A stretch of 64,000 bases of DNA from Streptomyces sp. WAC08241 (GTDB taxonomy: Bacteria > Actinomycetota > Actinomycetes > Streptomycetales > Streptomycetaceae): NCBI GenBank assembly GCA_007858575.1, contig CP042279.1, positions 1,860,001 through 1,924,000 of the forward strand, written 5' to 3'. The position numbers and the translations under genes are program-made. The notes below the pieces were generated by a model. It worked only from the letters and a program-made list of their open reading frames with translations. It was not told the DNA's origin and ran no database searches. How positions within the stretch are numbered: the stretch's first letter is position 1; each line of letters starts with the position of its first letter. Shown here one piece after another: positions 47,809-56,699 of this stretch.

Positions 47809-48296
47809 TCACCGACGCTTGTCAGGGGTGGTGTCGCCCGCGGGCGGAGCGCCGTCGGCCGTCTCCGGGCGGACGATGACGACGGGACAGGACGCGTGCG
47901 CGGCGCTCTGCTGGCTCACCGAGCCGAGGAGCAGGCTCGCGAAGCCGCCCCGGCCCCGGCTTCCCACGACGAGCAGTTCGGCGCCCTCCGACGCGTCGAT
48001 CAGCACCCGGGCGGGGTTCCCGCGCACCACGTGCTGGACCACGGGGACGTCGTCGTCCGGAGGGAGGACCGCCGTGAGCTCCTCGGAGAGGGACCGCCGG
48101 GCCTGTTCCTCGTCGAACAGCACGTCCACGGCCGGCGCGGACCATCCTTCCGCCCCGGGGAGGTCGTAGACCCCACGGCGTGCACGGTCGTGCCGGTGCG
48201 CCGCGCGTACCGGAGCGCCCAGCGCAGGGCGGCGTGCGACGCCGGTGAGCCGTCCACGCCCACCACCACGCGGGAAGTGCCGTCATCGGTGCTCAT
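47809..48296 (-). CDS. Universal stress protein (UspA family)
   Basis: About 163 residues. USP start SRVVVGVDGSPASHAALRWA and LRYARRTGTTVHAVG, then VVQHVVRGNPARVLIDASEG and the ATP-binding signature VVGSRGRGGFASLLLGSVSQ with HASCPVVIVRP. This is the G-2x-G-9x-G(S/T) pattern, so it should bind ATP. One frameshift near 48165. The ATG at 48296 has AAGGGG upstream. It heads a two-gene unit with the acidic-tail protein. Confidence 0.9.
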
Positions 48297-48848
48297 GTCA
48301 TGCCCCTTCTCGCTCACGCCGGGAAAGACGCGGTCCGGGCCCGGGCGGCGGGGATCGGTCCCGTCCCTTCTCCGCCCGCCGCCGGAAGGAGCCTCCTCGC
48401 TTCCGGAAAGGGTCTCCTGCCCCCGACTACCCGGCACCGCGTGCCGTACGCGCGGCCGGCCCGACGCAGGGGCGCGGTCGCCCCTCCGTACCAATGTGCC
48501 CCGGGAGGACCGGGGCCGCCCGGCAGCCGCCCTCGTACGGGTCCGTCCCGGGGCGCGGGGCGGGCGCCGCGCTCGGTCCAGGGCCTTGTCGGCGGAGGCG
48601 ATGCGCGCGCCCGTGTTGGTCTCCGTCATGCGCAGGGCGGCGTCGGCCGGGTCCCCGTGGATGTGGGCGACGGCGTCCCGGGGACGGAGGGGACGAGGAG
48701 TCCGGCGCCGCCGGGCTGTTCCCGGGCCCGCGGGAGGGGCGGGCGGCCCGTGGGGCTGGTGGACGGCCGCGGGGCCGGTCGCGGGACGTCGTCCGTCCGC
48801 GCGACCGGCCCCTGGCCGTGCTCGGTGTCTCAGTGGCGTACGGGAACC
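48297..48848. other. Gene-poor gap with a coding-like remnant
   Basis: About 550 bases between the UspA and SRPBCC genes. On the minus strand at about 48570-48690 one frame reads DAVAHIHGDPADAALRMTET and NTGARIASADKALDRA, which has normal protein composition but no start or end. It may be the remains of a gene or another frameshifted small gene. I cannot name it. The rest is GC-rich without clear signals. Confidence 0.35.
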
Positions 48849-49522
48849 TCAGGGACGGTCGGCGGGCGGCCAGGCGTCCGCGCCGCGCGAGGACCTGTCG
48901 ACCTGGCCCGGAATGGTGGGGAAGCGACCGGTCGGGCCCGGGGTGGCCGTCGTGCCCGGGGTGGCCGTCGTACCCGGGGTGCTCGTCGTACCCGAGGTGC
49001 TCGTCGGGCCGCCGGTCGGAGCCGTCGTGCCCGGGGTGCCGCCGGTCGGGGCCGGGCCCGTGGCGTCCGAGGGGCGGACGCGGCCGCGCCAACTGCCGGT
49101 CGCCTGCCCGCGCTCCTCGATGAAGCCCTTGAACCGCTTCAGGTCGCCCTTGACCCGGAGGTCCAGGATCCCGAGGGCGTCGCCGGTCTTCTCCACCACG
49201 CCCTCCGGCTCCACCTCCATCGCGAGCCGGACCCTGGTGTGGTCCTCGTCGAGGCGCTGGAAGGTCACGACGCCCTTCTGCCGGACCTCTCCGCCCACGG
49301 TGCGCCACGCGACGCGCTCGTCCGGGAGCTGGTCGACGATCTCGGTGTCGAACTCGCGCCGCACTCCCGCCACCTTGGTCCGCCAGTGGCAGTGGCGGTC
49401 GTCGACCTGCCGCACCTCTTCCACGCCCTCCATGAAGCGGGGAACTCCTCGAACTGCGTCCACTGGTCGTAGGCGCTCCGCACCGGGACGTCCACATCGA
49501 TGGTCTTCTCGACCGTACTCAC
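48849..49522 (-). CDS. SRPBCC (CoxG/cyclase-like) protein with repeat tail
   Basis: The domain (about 1-150) is a stress-type polyketide-cyclase fold: VEKTIDVDVPVRSAYDQWTQ, FEEFPRFMEGVEEVRQVDDR, HCHWRTKVAGVRREFDTEIV, VAWRTVGGEVRQKGVVTFQR and LDLRVKGDLKRFKGFIEERG. A tail of about 75 residues is PT/G repeats (SGTTSTPGTTATPGTTATPG). One frameshift near 49440. The GTG at 49522 follows GGAGG. It probably binds a hydrophobic ligand or membrane lipid; the tail could be a spacer. Confidence 0.8.
48934..49050. repeat. 18-bp tandem repeats in the SRPBCC tail
   Basis: Units of the type gtacccggggtgctcgtc, 18 bases or six codons, encoding TPGTT-type repeats in the minus-strand protein. Several copies are near identical. 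Confidence 0.7.
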
Positions 49523-49878
49523 CGGTTTGCCTCCTTCGTGCCGTTGTGGTCGTCACCCGCGTACCCGGCCGCCCTCGCCTCAATCAGGCCCCACGAGTCC
49601 GGTGCGCGGAGCCCGGGCGGAAAGGTGCAGGCAGGCGCGTTCCTTGCATAATGGGGGTGGCAGCCACCTGTCGAGCTGCTTCAGGCTGGACACGGAGCGT
49701 CCTGCGGCGGAGAACGGCATCGAGGCCGACTCGCGCCGAGGATGCGGCGCTCACGGTCTTCCCGCCGAGTTCCACGAACCGCTCGCCGTGCGCCGCACCG
49801 GGACCGCTCGCCGGTCCCTCCCACTGATCACTGCCCTGTGCCGCGTCCGCGGCGCCCACCCGGTCCGGGAGGTAGACC
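49523..49878. other. Divergent intergenic region
   Basis: 356 bases between the SRPBCC and STAS-like genes. It holds a TGCATAAT (49645-49652) that resembles an extended -10 element and, a few bases on, the perfect palindrome GGTGGCAGCCACC (49657-49669). No gene is supported; a short frame MGVAATCRAAS lacks a ribosome-binding site. Confidence 0.4.
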
Positions 49879-50171
49879 ATGCTCGTGAGCCATGTCCTCG
49901 AGGACGGCACCCTGCACCTGAGACTCCTCCGCGAGCTCGACGTGACCAGCTGCGCCGCGGCGGCCCTGGAGATCGAGGCGATCGTCTCCGCCTACCGCCC
50001 CGCCCGGGTCCTCCTCGAATTCCCGACCCCTCCCCGTCCCCGGCCTCCTTCAGCGCGCTCGCCCGGGCCCGCAGGATGTGCGCGAGCCTCGGCATCGCCC
50101 TGACGGTGAGCGGCCCGGGCTCCGTACCGCTCCAGGCCCCGGGCAGCGTGCCTCCGGCCATGACCGCCTGA
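49879..50171 (+). CDS. STAS-like domain protein
   Basis: About 97 residues: MLVSHVLEDGTLHLRLLREL, DVTSCAAAALEIEAIVSAYR and PARVLLEFPTPDPSPASFSA, then LARARRMCASLGIALTVSGP. The beta-alpha pattern fits anti-sigma-factor antagonists of the STAS fold, but the usual phospho-acceptor Ser motif (DxSG) is not obvious, with PSPAS in its place. One frameshift near 50028. GGAGG lies seven bases before the ATG. A partner anti-sigma gene is not adjacent; the PP2C phosphatase at 30.4 kb could be related. Confidence 0.6.
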
Positions 50172-50200
50172 TTCCTCCGGGGCCCGCACCCGCCCGTACG

Positions 50201-50237
50201 CCGGGGAGGGCCGTGACGTTCTCACGGCCCTCCCCGG
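50201..50237. terminator. Perfect bidirectional hairpin
   Basis: A perfect 16-bp stem (CCGGGGAGGGCCGTGA and complement) with a 5-base loop between convergent genes. Confidence 0.9.
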
Positions 50238-50260
50238 CTTCGCGCTGCGACGGTTCCCCG

Positions 50261-50451
50261 TTACGCGGAGTCCTCGTCGTCGCCCTCGTTACCTTCCTCG
50301 TGGTCGCCCTCGTCGCCTTCCTCGACCTCGCCCGCCTCGCCGACGACCGCGTCGGCCGCCTCCTCGCGCGCCTCCTGGTCGCCGCTCTCCCCGGGGCCTC
50401 GGAGGGAGGGGTGGTGCGGGGGTCCGGTCCGTCGTTCCGGTGCTGGGTCAT
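50261..50451 (-). CDS. Highly acidic micro-protein, about 63 residues
   Basis: After one correction near 50391 it reads MTQHRNDGPDPRTTPPSEAP, GESGDQEAREEAADAVVGEA, GEVEEGDEGDHEEGNEGDDE and DSA, with about 40 percent Glu and Asp and a rare TAA stop. GAGGAG lies before the ATG. It has no known family and is likely disordered. Possible roles, all inferred, are cation buffering or binding to basic proteins. The terminator follows the stop directly. Confidence 0.65.
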
Positions 50452-50496
50452 GTCTGTCGCTCCTCGGTCTCGGTCGGGGTCGGGGTGGGGCCGGGG

Positions 50497-51110
50497 TCAG
50501 GACGGCGGGTACGGGGCGGACTTGAGGCGGCGGGCCAGGTGGGCCGTGTTGGCGGCGAGGGTCGCGGTGGTGCCGGCCGTGGCCTCGGGGGTCTTGTCGA
50601 GGTCCTGGTAGTCGGTGCCCTGCATGGCCTCCCCGACCCAGTAGGTGACGGCGTTGGGGGCGAGGGAGAAGCCGACGTCGTTGAGGCCCTGGAAGAGGTC
50701 CGCGCTCACCTTGTGCGCGCCGTCCTCGTTCCCGACCACGCAGACGGCCGCCACCTTGCCGTAGGTCAGCATCCGGCCCTCGTCGTCCGTCTCGGAGAGT
50801 TCGGCGTCCAGCCGCTCCAGGACGCGCTGGGCGATGCTGGAGGGATGGCCGAGCCAGATGGGGGTCGACAGGACCAGGATGTCCGCGCCCAGGATCGTGT
50901 GCCGGATCTCCGGCCAGTCGTCCCCTCCCCCATGTCGGTCTTCACGCCGGGCAGGACGTTGCGGTCGGCGATCCTGATGGTCTTGCCGGTGACGCCGTGC
51001 TCGCCCAGTGCCGCCATGACCTGTTCCGCCAGGAGCTGCGAACTGGAACGTGCGGGTGACGGGGAGAGGGTGCAGACGAGAGCGACGGCGCGCAGGGGTG
51101 TCGTGTCCAT
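50497..51110 (-). CDS. Flavodoxin-family NAD(P)H:FMN-linked oxidoreductase
   Basis: About 205 residues: RAVALVCTLSPSPARSSSQL (phosphate loop SPSPARSSS), TIRIADRNVLPGVKTDMGEG, ADILVLSTPIWLGHPSSIAQ with the FMN-loop STPIW, VAAVCVVGNEDGAHKVSADL and APNAVTYWVGEAMQGTDYQD. It binds FMN and reduces quinones, azo dyes or metals in this family. One frameshift near 50928. The ATG at 51110 is supported by the start of the fold. It is divergent from the flavin reductase gene. Confidence 0.85.
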
Positions 51111-51243
51111 GGGTCTGCCGCTACCCCGCCGAAGAGGCCTTATGACATGCGAGCGGCCCATGTCGCGCGTTTGCCGGTCGGCCATCGGGGCAAGGCGACC
51201 AGCCCCGGAGAGGCGCTCCGGGGCCGACCCCCAGGAGCCGACC

Positions 51244-51721
51244 GTGGCCGACGGTTTCACCGATGCCCTCGACTATCCGATGTACGTCGTCACGGCGGCG
51301 GCGGACGGCGAGCGGGGAGGCTGCCTCGTGGGGTTCGCCTCCCCTGCTCGATCGACCCGCCCCGCTTCATGGCGTGGCTCTCCACCGCCAACCGCACCTA
51401 TCGCGTCGCGTGCCGCGCCTCCCACCTGGCGGTCCACGTCCTGCGGAACGACCAGAAGGAGACGGCGGCGCTCTTCGGCGGCCGGACGGGCGACGACACC
51501 GACAAGTTCGCCCGGGTGGAGTGGCGGCCGGGCGAGGGCGGGCGCCGGTGCTCGCCGACTCCCGTGCCTGGCTGGTCGGCCGGATCCTGGAGCGCGTCGA
51601 GGGCGGGGACCACGTCGGTTTCCTGCTCGCCCCCGTCGAGCAGGGCGCTCCGGGACCGGACGGGGTGCCGCTCCTCCGGCTCGGTGACGTCACGGGCCTC
51701 ACCCCGGGGCATCCCGCCTGA
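51244..51721 (+). CDS. Flavin reductase-like FMN-binding protein
   Basis: About 160 residues: YPMYVVTAAADGERGGCLVG, FASLLSIDPPRFMAWLSTAN and RTYRVACRASHLAVHVL, then ETAALFGGRTGDDTDKFARV and LLRLGDVTGLTPGHPA. The split-barrel fold binds FMN; G-GGCLVGFAS and SIDPP are typical of the flavin reductase domain. Frameshifts near 51347 and 51545. AGGAG precedes the GTG start. With the divergent flavodoxin-type gene it forms a small flavin redox pair. Confidence 0.85.
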
Positions 51722-51732
51722 AGGGCGGCGGT

Positions 51733-53218
51733 TCAGCGGGCCCCGGCGTCCCGCTCGGGCCCGCCCGCCACGGGGACCGTCTCCCCGGGGGTACGGGAGG
51801 GTCGGCCCCGTACCGGTCCCGGCCCCGGTGCTCGGTAGCGCCACCGGCGTTCGGCGCCGGTGCCGAGCAGCGTTCCGAAGACCACGCCGATGCCGATGGC
51901 GGCCACCGACGCCATCGTGGACACCAGATAGGCCCCCGCGCCCTCCACGTGCAGCAGCCATTGCAGCAGGCTCCGGTACAGGTCCGGGCCCGGCAGCACG
52001 CCGCCGGCGATGCCGGGGATCACGAACGCGCGGACCGGGACGCCCGTGCGCGGCGACAGGACCGCGGCGGCGAGGCCCATCGCCACCGTCGCGAGGCCGG
52101 TCGCCAGGGGCGCGGACCAGCCGAACGCGTCGAGGCAGGCCAGTTTGACCCCCGCGCCCAGGACCGCGGTGGCGACCGCGGGCGGGACGATCCGCAGTCC
52201 CCCGCCCATGAACACGGTGTTCCCGAGGGCGCCGATCGCGCTGGTGAGCAGCGAGAGGACGACGGGCAGCGGGACCAGGGCGGTGGAGCGGGCGTCCGCG
52301 TCGGCGCCCCGCAGCAGGAAGCCGACCGCGAGGAAGCCGCAGCCCAGGGCGGTGAAGAAGGCGAGCAGGCTCACCGCGCGGCCCGCCGCCATGGAGCGGA
52401 AGCCGTCGATCGCGTCCTCGGTCAGCGAGATGATCGTGAAGATCGGCAGCAGCAGGATCACGTTCGCCGCGATCACACTGGCCGCTTCCGCGTGGCTCAG
52501 GCCCCCGGCCGCCGTGAGCCCCGTGACCGCGACGAGGAGCAGGACGGTCTGCGCGACCGTGACGAAGAAGGACGGCAGTCCGCCCCGGGACAGGGCCCAG
52601 GCGCCCCGGTCGGCGAGCAGGAACACGAGGGGCGACACCAGGGCCGCGCGGACGGTCCCGGAGGCCAGGACGCACAGCATCGCCGCCAGGACCGCGCCGC
52701 CGCCCAGGCCGAACCACCAGGGCCAGCGGGAGGTGCCGGCCTCGATCCCGTCCAGGGCCCCGGCGGCGGCCTCCCGCGCCAGCCGGCCGGAGGCGGCGCG
52801 GGTGGTGAGGCGCTCGAGGGCGGCCAGCCGGTCCAGGTCCCGGCTGTCCTCCGAGCCCATCACCTTCAGCATGACGACGGGCCGCCGGCCCTCGGGGGCG
52901 TACTGCACCTGTATCGACCGGGCGTTGATGTCGACCTCCTGGCTGCCCATCCCCCAGGCGGCGGTGACGGCCACGACGGACGACTCGATCCGCCGGGTCT
53001 CCGCCCCGGCGAGGAAGAGCGCACGGCCGAGGCGCAGCGCGAACCCCAGGATCTCCACCGCCTCGGCGTCGTCCAGGGGCGGGGCGGCGGAAGGCGACGT
53101 CCTCGTACGGAGTCCCGTACAGGCGGTCGAGGAGCGTCTGGTCGTCGCGGCGGAGCCGCTGGAGCCTCTCCTGCCGCGCCCGGGCGGCCTCCCGCCGCTT
53201 CCGCAGCACATGTCGCAT
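51733..53218 (-). CDS. Threonine/serine exporter (ThrE family)
   Basis: About 495 residues. The N-terminal soluble domain holds EILGFALRLGRALFLAGAET, RRIESSVVAVTAAWGMGSQE and VDINARSIQVQY. It is followed by ten or so helices in two sets, including AVLAAMLCVLASGTVRAALV, IAANVILLLPIFTIISLTED and VFMGGGLRIVPPAVATAVLG, with MASVAAIGIGVVFGTLLG at the end. ThrE exports threonine and serine by proton motive force. One frameshift near 53095 splits off the basic N-terminal leader. The 12-base gap to the convergent flavin reductase has no hairpin. Confidence 0.88.
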
Positions 53219-53619
53219 GCCCTCGTCCCGCCCTCGTCTCCGCCCGTCACACGCTCTGGGACCTACCCGTTCCCCGCCCTCGCCGGGGTCTCCGTCCACC
53301 GAGCGGGTGACGCGGCCGGGCGCGGCCGGGAGGCGCGGCCGGGGAACTCGGCGCGCGGGGCGGAGGGCCGGGCGCCCGAGGCCGTCGGTCGCGGGTACCG
53401 CCGGCACGCGCCCCTCGGTCCTTATGGGCGAGCCGGAGAACGGTGGACGCCCCGGAGGCGTGAGGCGCGCGGCCCCGCACCAGCCTCCGGGCCCATGGCG
53501 TCGAGCCCGCCGGCCCCGCCCCGGGAGGTCCGGGCCCTCGTGGAGGAGCACCGCTCACGCGGGTCCGCACCCGCGCGCAGGCCGCCCGGGCCGTCGCGGG
53601 CCCCGTCCCGTGCCTCGGG
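53219..53619. other. Gap between the exporter and SWIM genes
   Basis: About 400 bases with no supportable gene in any frame; open frames here are Arg/Pro/Gly shadows. It probably contains the promoter of the ThrE-type gene; no clear -10 or -35 can be read. Confidence 0.35.
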
Positions 53620-55552
53620 TCAGGACCAGGACGCCGCCACCAACGACCTTCCGCGGCCGCCAGATGGACCGCCGAGGCGAGCCACGCCCGGGCGTAGCCG
53701 TCGGCCGAGGCGTCGGTGAGGCGGCCGAAGGCGTCCCGGGGCGGCGGTCCGCCTCCGCCGTCAGGGCCGCCGCGAGCCGCGCGGCGCCGCCGAGGCCCGC
53801 CCGGCGCAGCGGGGCGAGGAGGGCGGCCGCGTCCGCCCCCGGCCGGCCTCGGCCACGGCGCGCCGCCCACCCGCGACCCCCGTCTCCAGGAGCCGCCGCA
53901 CCCGCCACAGCGGCGCGTCCGCCAGTGGATCCGGTACGGCGGCGGGCGGGGCGGCCGGCCCGGGGTCCGCGGCCCCGCGCGGGAAGTGGCCGCCCTGGAG
54001 GCGGTCGTACCCCAGGTCGGCCCTGCCGAGCCATTCCTCCGGCAGCCGCAGCGTGTACGGCTCCCCGGCACCGGGCCGACCGCCAGCGGCCGGAGCGTCG
54101 CCGCCCGGTCCAGGTCCGGACGTCCGAGGACGCGCAGGGCGAGCCCGGGGCGTTCCGCGATCCTGCGCAGGTTGGCGGCGTGCGGCAGCTCCGGATGGGG
54201 GTGGGCGGGGCGCAGCCGCAGCAGCGGTCCGCCCCCGGCGACCCGGGCCACGAGGTACTCCCCCGCCGCGCCGACCACCTCCACGTCACAGCCGAGGAGG
54301 GCGGCTTCGGGGACGTCGGCCTCCCGCACGCCGTCGCCGAGCGCCGCGGCCATCGCCTCGCCCACCGGCCGGGCGAACAGCGCGGCGGCGGGCTCCTCGG
54401 ACCAGTCCACCCCGCGCAGCGGGTCGCGCTCACGCCCCGGCCCGCCCCGAGCCGCCCGTCCGGCGAGACGGTGGCGCCCACGATCCGCAGCCCTCCGCGC
54501 GCGAGGCCCGCGTGGTCGAGGACGGCCCCGCCGAGCGCCACGGACGCGGACCCCGCTCCCCTGGCCCTGGCCAGTCCGCCGGGGCGCACGTCGGACACCG
54601 TGTAGCGGGAACCGTCCGGGCCCACCAGATGGGTGGACACGCCTCCGTACCCGGTGGCGGAGAGCACCGGCTCCCGGCACAGGCCGTACGCCCTGAGGCT
54701 GCCGCCCTGCGCGTAGGCGCGGCGCGCGGTGCCGGCCGCGCCGGGCCCCGCCGTCCCCGAGGCGAGCAGGGCCGCCCCGGCGAGGAGCTCGCGGAAGGCG
54801 CCCGCGAGGTCGCCGAGGCGTTGTCCCCGGCCGCGCTCCCGCGCGGCGCGCAGTCCCCGTACGACGCGCAGGGCGGCCGCTTCGGCGCGGGGCAGTCCGG
54901 CCAGGCGCGCGGTGTGGGCGGCGCGCAGCAGTTCGGCCTGGACCACCGCCCCGCCGGCCGTGACCCCCGCGGACAGGGCTCGGCCGCCGCCTCCCACAGG
55001 GCGGTGGCGGCCCGGACCTGGGCGGGGGTGAGCGGGGCGCGGTGGGTCCGGGGGCGGTGGGAGCGGATCCTGCGGGGCGGGCGTGGTGCCGGGGGCGGGC
55101 GTGGTGCCGGAGGCGGGCGTGATCGGCCGCGGAAGGCCTGCGGCCGGCTTCACGGGGTCCGCGGTCGCCTTCGGGAGGTCCCGTGCCGGGTCCGGGAGGT
55201 CCGCGGTCGGGTCCGGGAGGTCCGGTGCCGCGTCCGGGAGGTCCGGTGCCGCGTCCGCGTCCGCGATCGGTGCCGCGCCGAGGACCGCCGCGCGGTGCAG
55301 GCAGCGCGGGGCCAGCAGGCAGGTGCAGACGGCCTGTCCGGCTTCGCCGACCGTGCCCGACGGGCCGGGGCGCAGGGTGACGAGGGCGTCCTCGCCGAAG
55401 CGCACGCCGAGGGATCCGTCGGCGGCCGGGACGGCGTGCTCGGCGCAGCCCTCGATCGCGGCGTCGAGCTTCTTGCGCAGCCGCGCGCTGAGCTGTTCCA
55501 CGGCCTCGGCGAGGACGTCGGGGGCGACGGGCGGCAGGGATGCGGGGCTCAA
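53620..55552 (-). CDS. SWIM zinc-finger protein, last gene of the VWA/MoxR cluster
   Basis: About 645 residues. The N-terminal helix region VLAEAVEQLSARLRKKLDAA is followed by the SWIM motif CxC...CxH in AVCTCLLAPRCLHRAAVLG, which binds zinc and often nucleic acid or protein. Then comes a Pro/Asp repeat spacer and a large C-terminal domain (VVQAELLRAAHTARLAGLPR, GLCREPVLSATGYGGVSTHL, EAMAAALGDGVREADVPEAA, LLRLRPAHPHPELPHAANL). The TTG at 55552 overlaps the VWA stop as TTGA. Frameshifts near 55020, 54440, 54070, 53850 and 53650. The end at 53620 rests on one assumed missing base. Confidence 0.8.
55160..55262. repeat. 21-bp tandem repeats in the SWIM gene
   Basis: Four to five units of the type gtccggtgccgcgtccgggag, 21 bases or seven codons, encoding DAAPDLP/DPTADLP repeats in the linker after the zinc finger. 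Confidence 0.75.
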
Positions 55553-56697
55553 CGGAGTTCTCCACGGAGGCGGTCGCCCACCCAGCGGGCGAGGGCGAGC
55601 GGGCTGAGGGCGGCCACCGGCATCCCGGCGGCGACGAGTCGGCGCGCCACCGGCACCGAGTAGCGGGGCGCCCCGGCGTCGTCGAGCGCCGCGCAGCCCA
55701 TCAGGTGCGCGCCGGAGGCGGCCAGGGCGCGGACCTCGCCGAGGAGGCCGGCGAGCGGTGCGCCCTCCTCGAAGTCGCTGACCACGACGACGAGGGTGCG
55801 GCTCGGGACGGTGATCAGCGAGCGGGCGTGCGCGAGGCCCGCCGCGATGTGCGTGCCGCCGCCGACCCGTACCTCCAGGAGCAGCGACAGGGGGTCGTCG
55901 ACCCGGTCGGTCAGGTCCACCACCTGCGTGGAGAAGGCCAGGAAGTGCGTGGACAGGGTCGGCACGCCGCCGAGGACCGCGGCGGTCAGCGCCGACCAGA
56001 TCACCGAGGCCTCCATCGAGCCGGAGACGTCGACCACGAGGATCAGGCGCCAGTCCGACTCCTTGCTCGCCCGGGTGCTGAACACCGGCCGTTCCGGCAC
56101 GACCACGACCCGGCCGTCGTCCGTGCGCCGGGTGTGGGCGAGGTTGGCGCGCAGGGTGCGGGGAGGTCGAGGCGTCTGCCGGGGCGGCGGGTGGGGCGCG
56201 GGGTGGCGAGTCCGAGAGCGTCGGGCGCAGGCGGGTGGCCAGCTCCCGGGCGAGCTCGTCGACGAGCCGCTTCACCAGCGGGCGCAGTCGGGCGAGCCGG
56301 GCCTCGGGCATGCCTCCGGCCAGGGAGAGCACCGAGCCGAGCAGTTCCACCGAGGGGCGGACCACCGCCGGGTCCAGTTGGGTGAGCACGTCGGTGCGTC
56401 CCGCGTCGGCGGCCTCGGCCAGGACCTCTTCGCGTACGTCGGCGCCGAAGAGGGCCTCCAGTTCCCGCGACCACTCGCGCGCGGTGGGGAAGGAGTGCTC
56501 CTGCCCGGCGCCCCCGCCGGTTCCGGCGTCCAGGTCGTCGGCTCCTTCGCCGCGTCCGCTGCCGTACAGCTCGTCCAGGGCGCGGGCGTAGCGGCGCGCG
56601 TCGGCGGGCAGGCGGTCCCGGTGGCGGCCGAGGAGGAGTCGCCAGCGGTCGGCCGGGGCGAGCCGCCGGTCCGGCGCCTCGGTGGGGGCGTGCCCAC
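55549..56697 (-). CDS. VWA-domain protein of the MoxR cluster
   Basis: The N-terminal helical part holds RWRLLLGRHRDRLPADARRY, ARALDELYGSGRGEGADDLD, TAREWSRELEALFGADVREE and LARLRPLVKRLVDELARELA. The C-terminal VWA domain shows the MIDAS DxSxS in LILVVDVSGSMEASVIWSAL, a Thr in VRVGGGTHIAAGLAHAR and the Asp in TLVVVVSDFEEGAPLAGLL, so it can bind Mg2+. In MoxR/VWA pairs the VWA protein recruits the ATPase to its target. Frameshifts near 56160 and 56690. The start is uncertain: no stop lies between it and DUF5682, and GTG 56697 is a choice. The stop overlaps the SWIM start. Confidence 0.8.
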
Positions 56698-56699
56698 GG

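Noticed and set aside
41841..50451. Toxin-antitoxin pairs among the micro-proteins
   Set aside because: The small genes are not adjacent in pairs, lack known toxin motifs and are separated by terminators.
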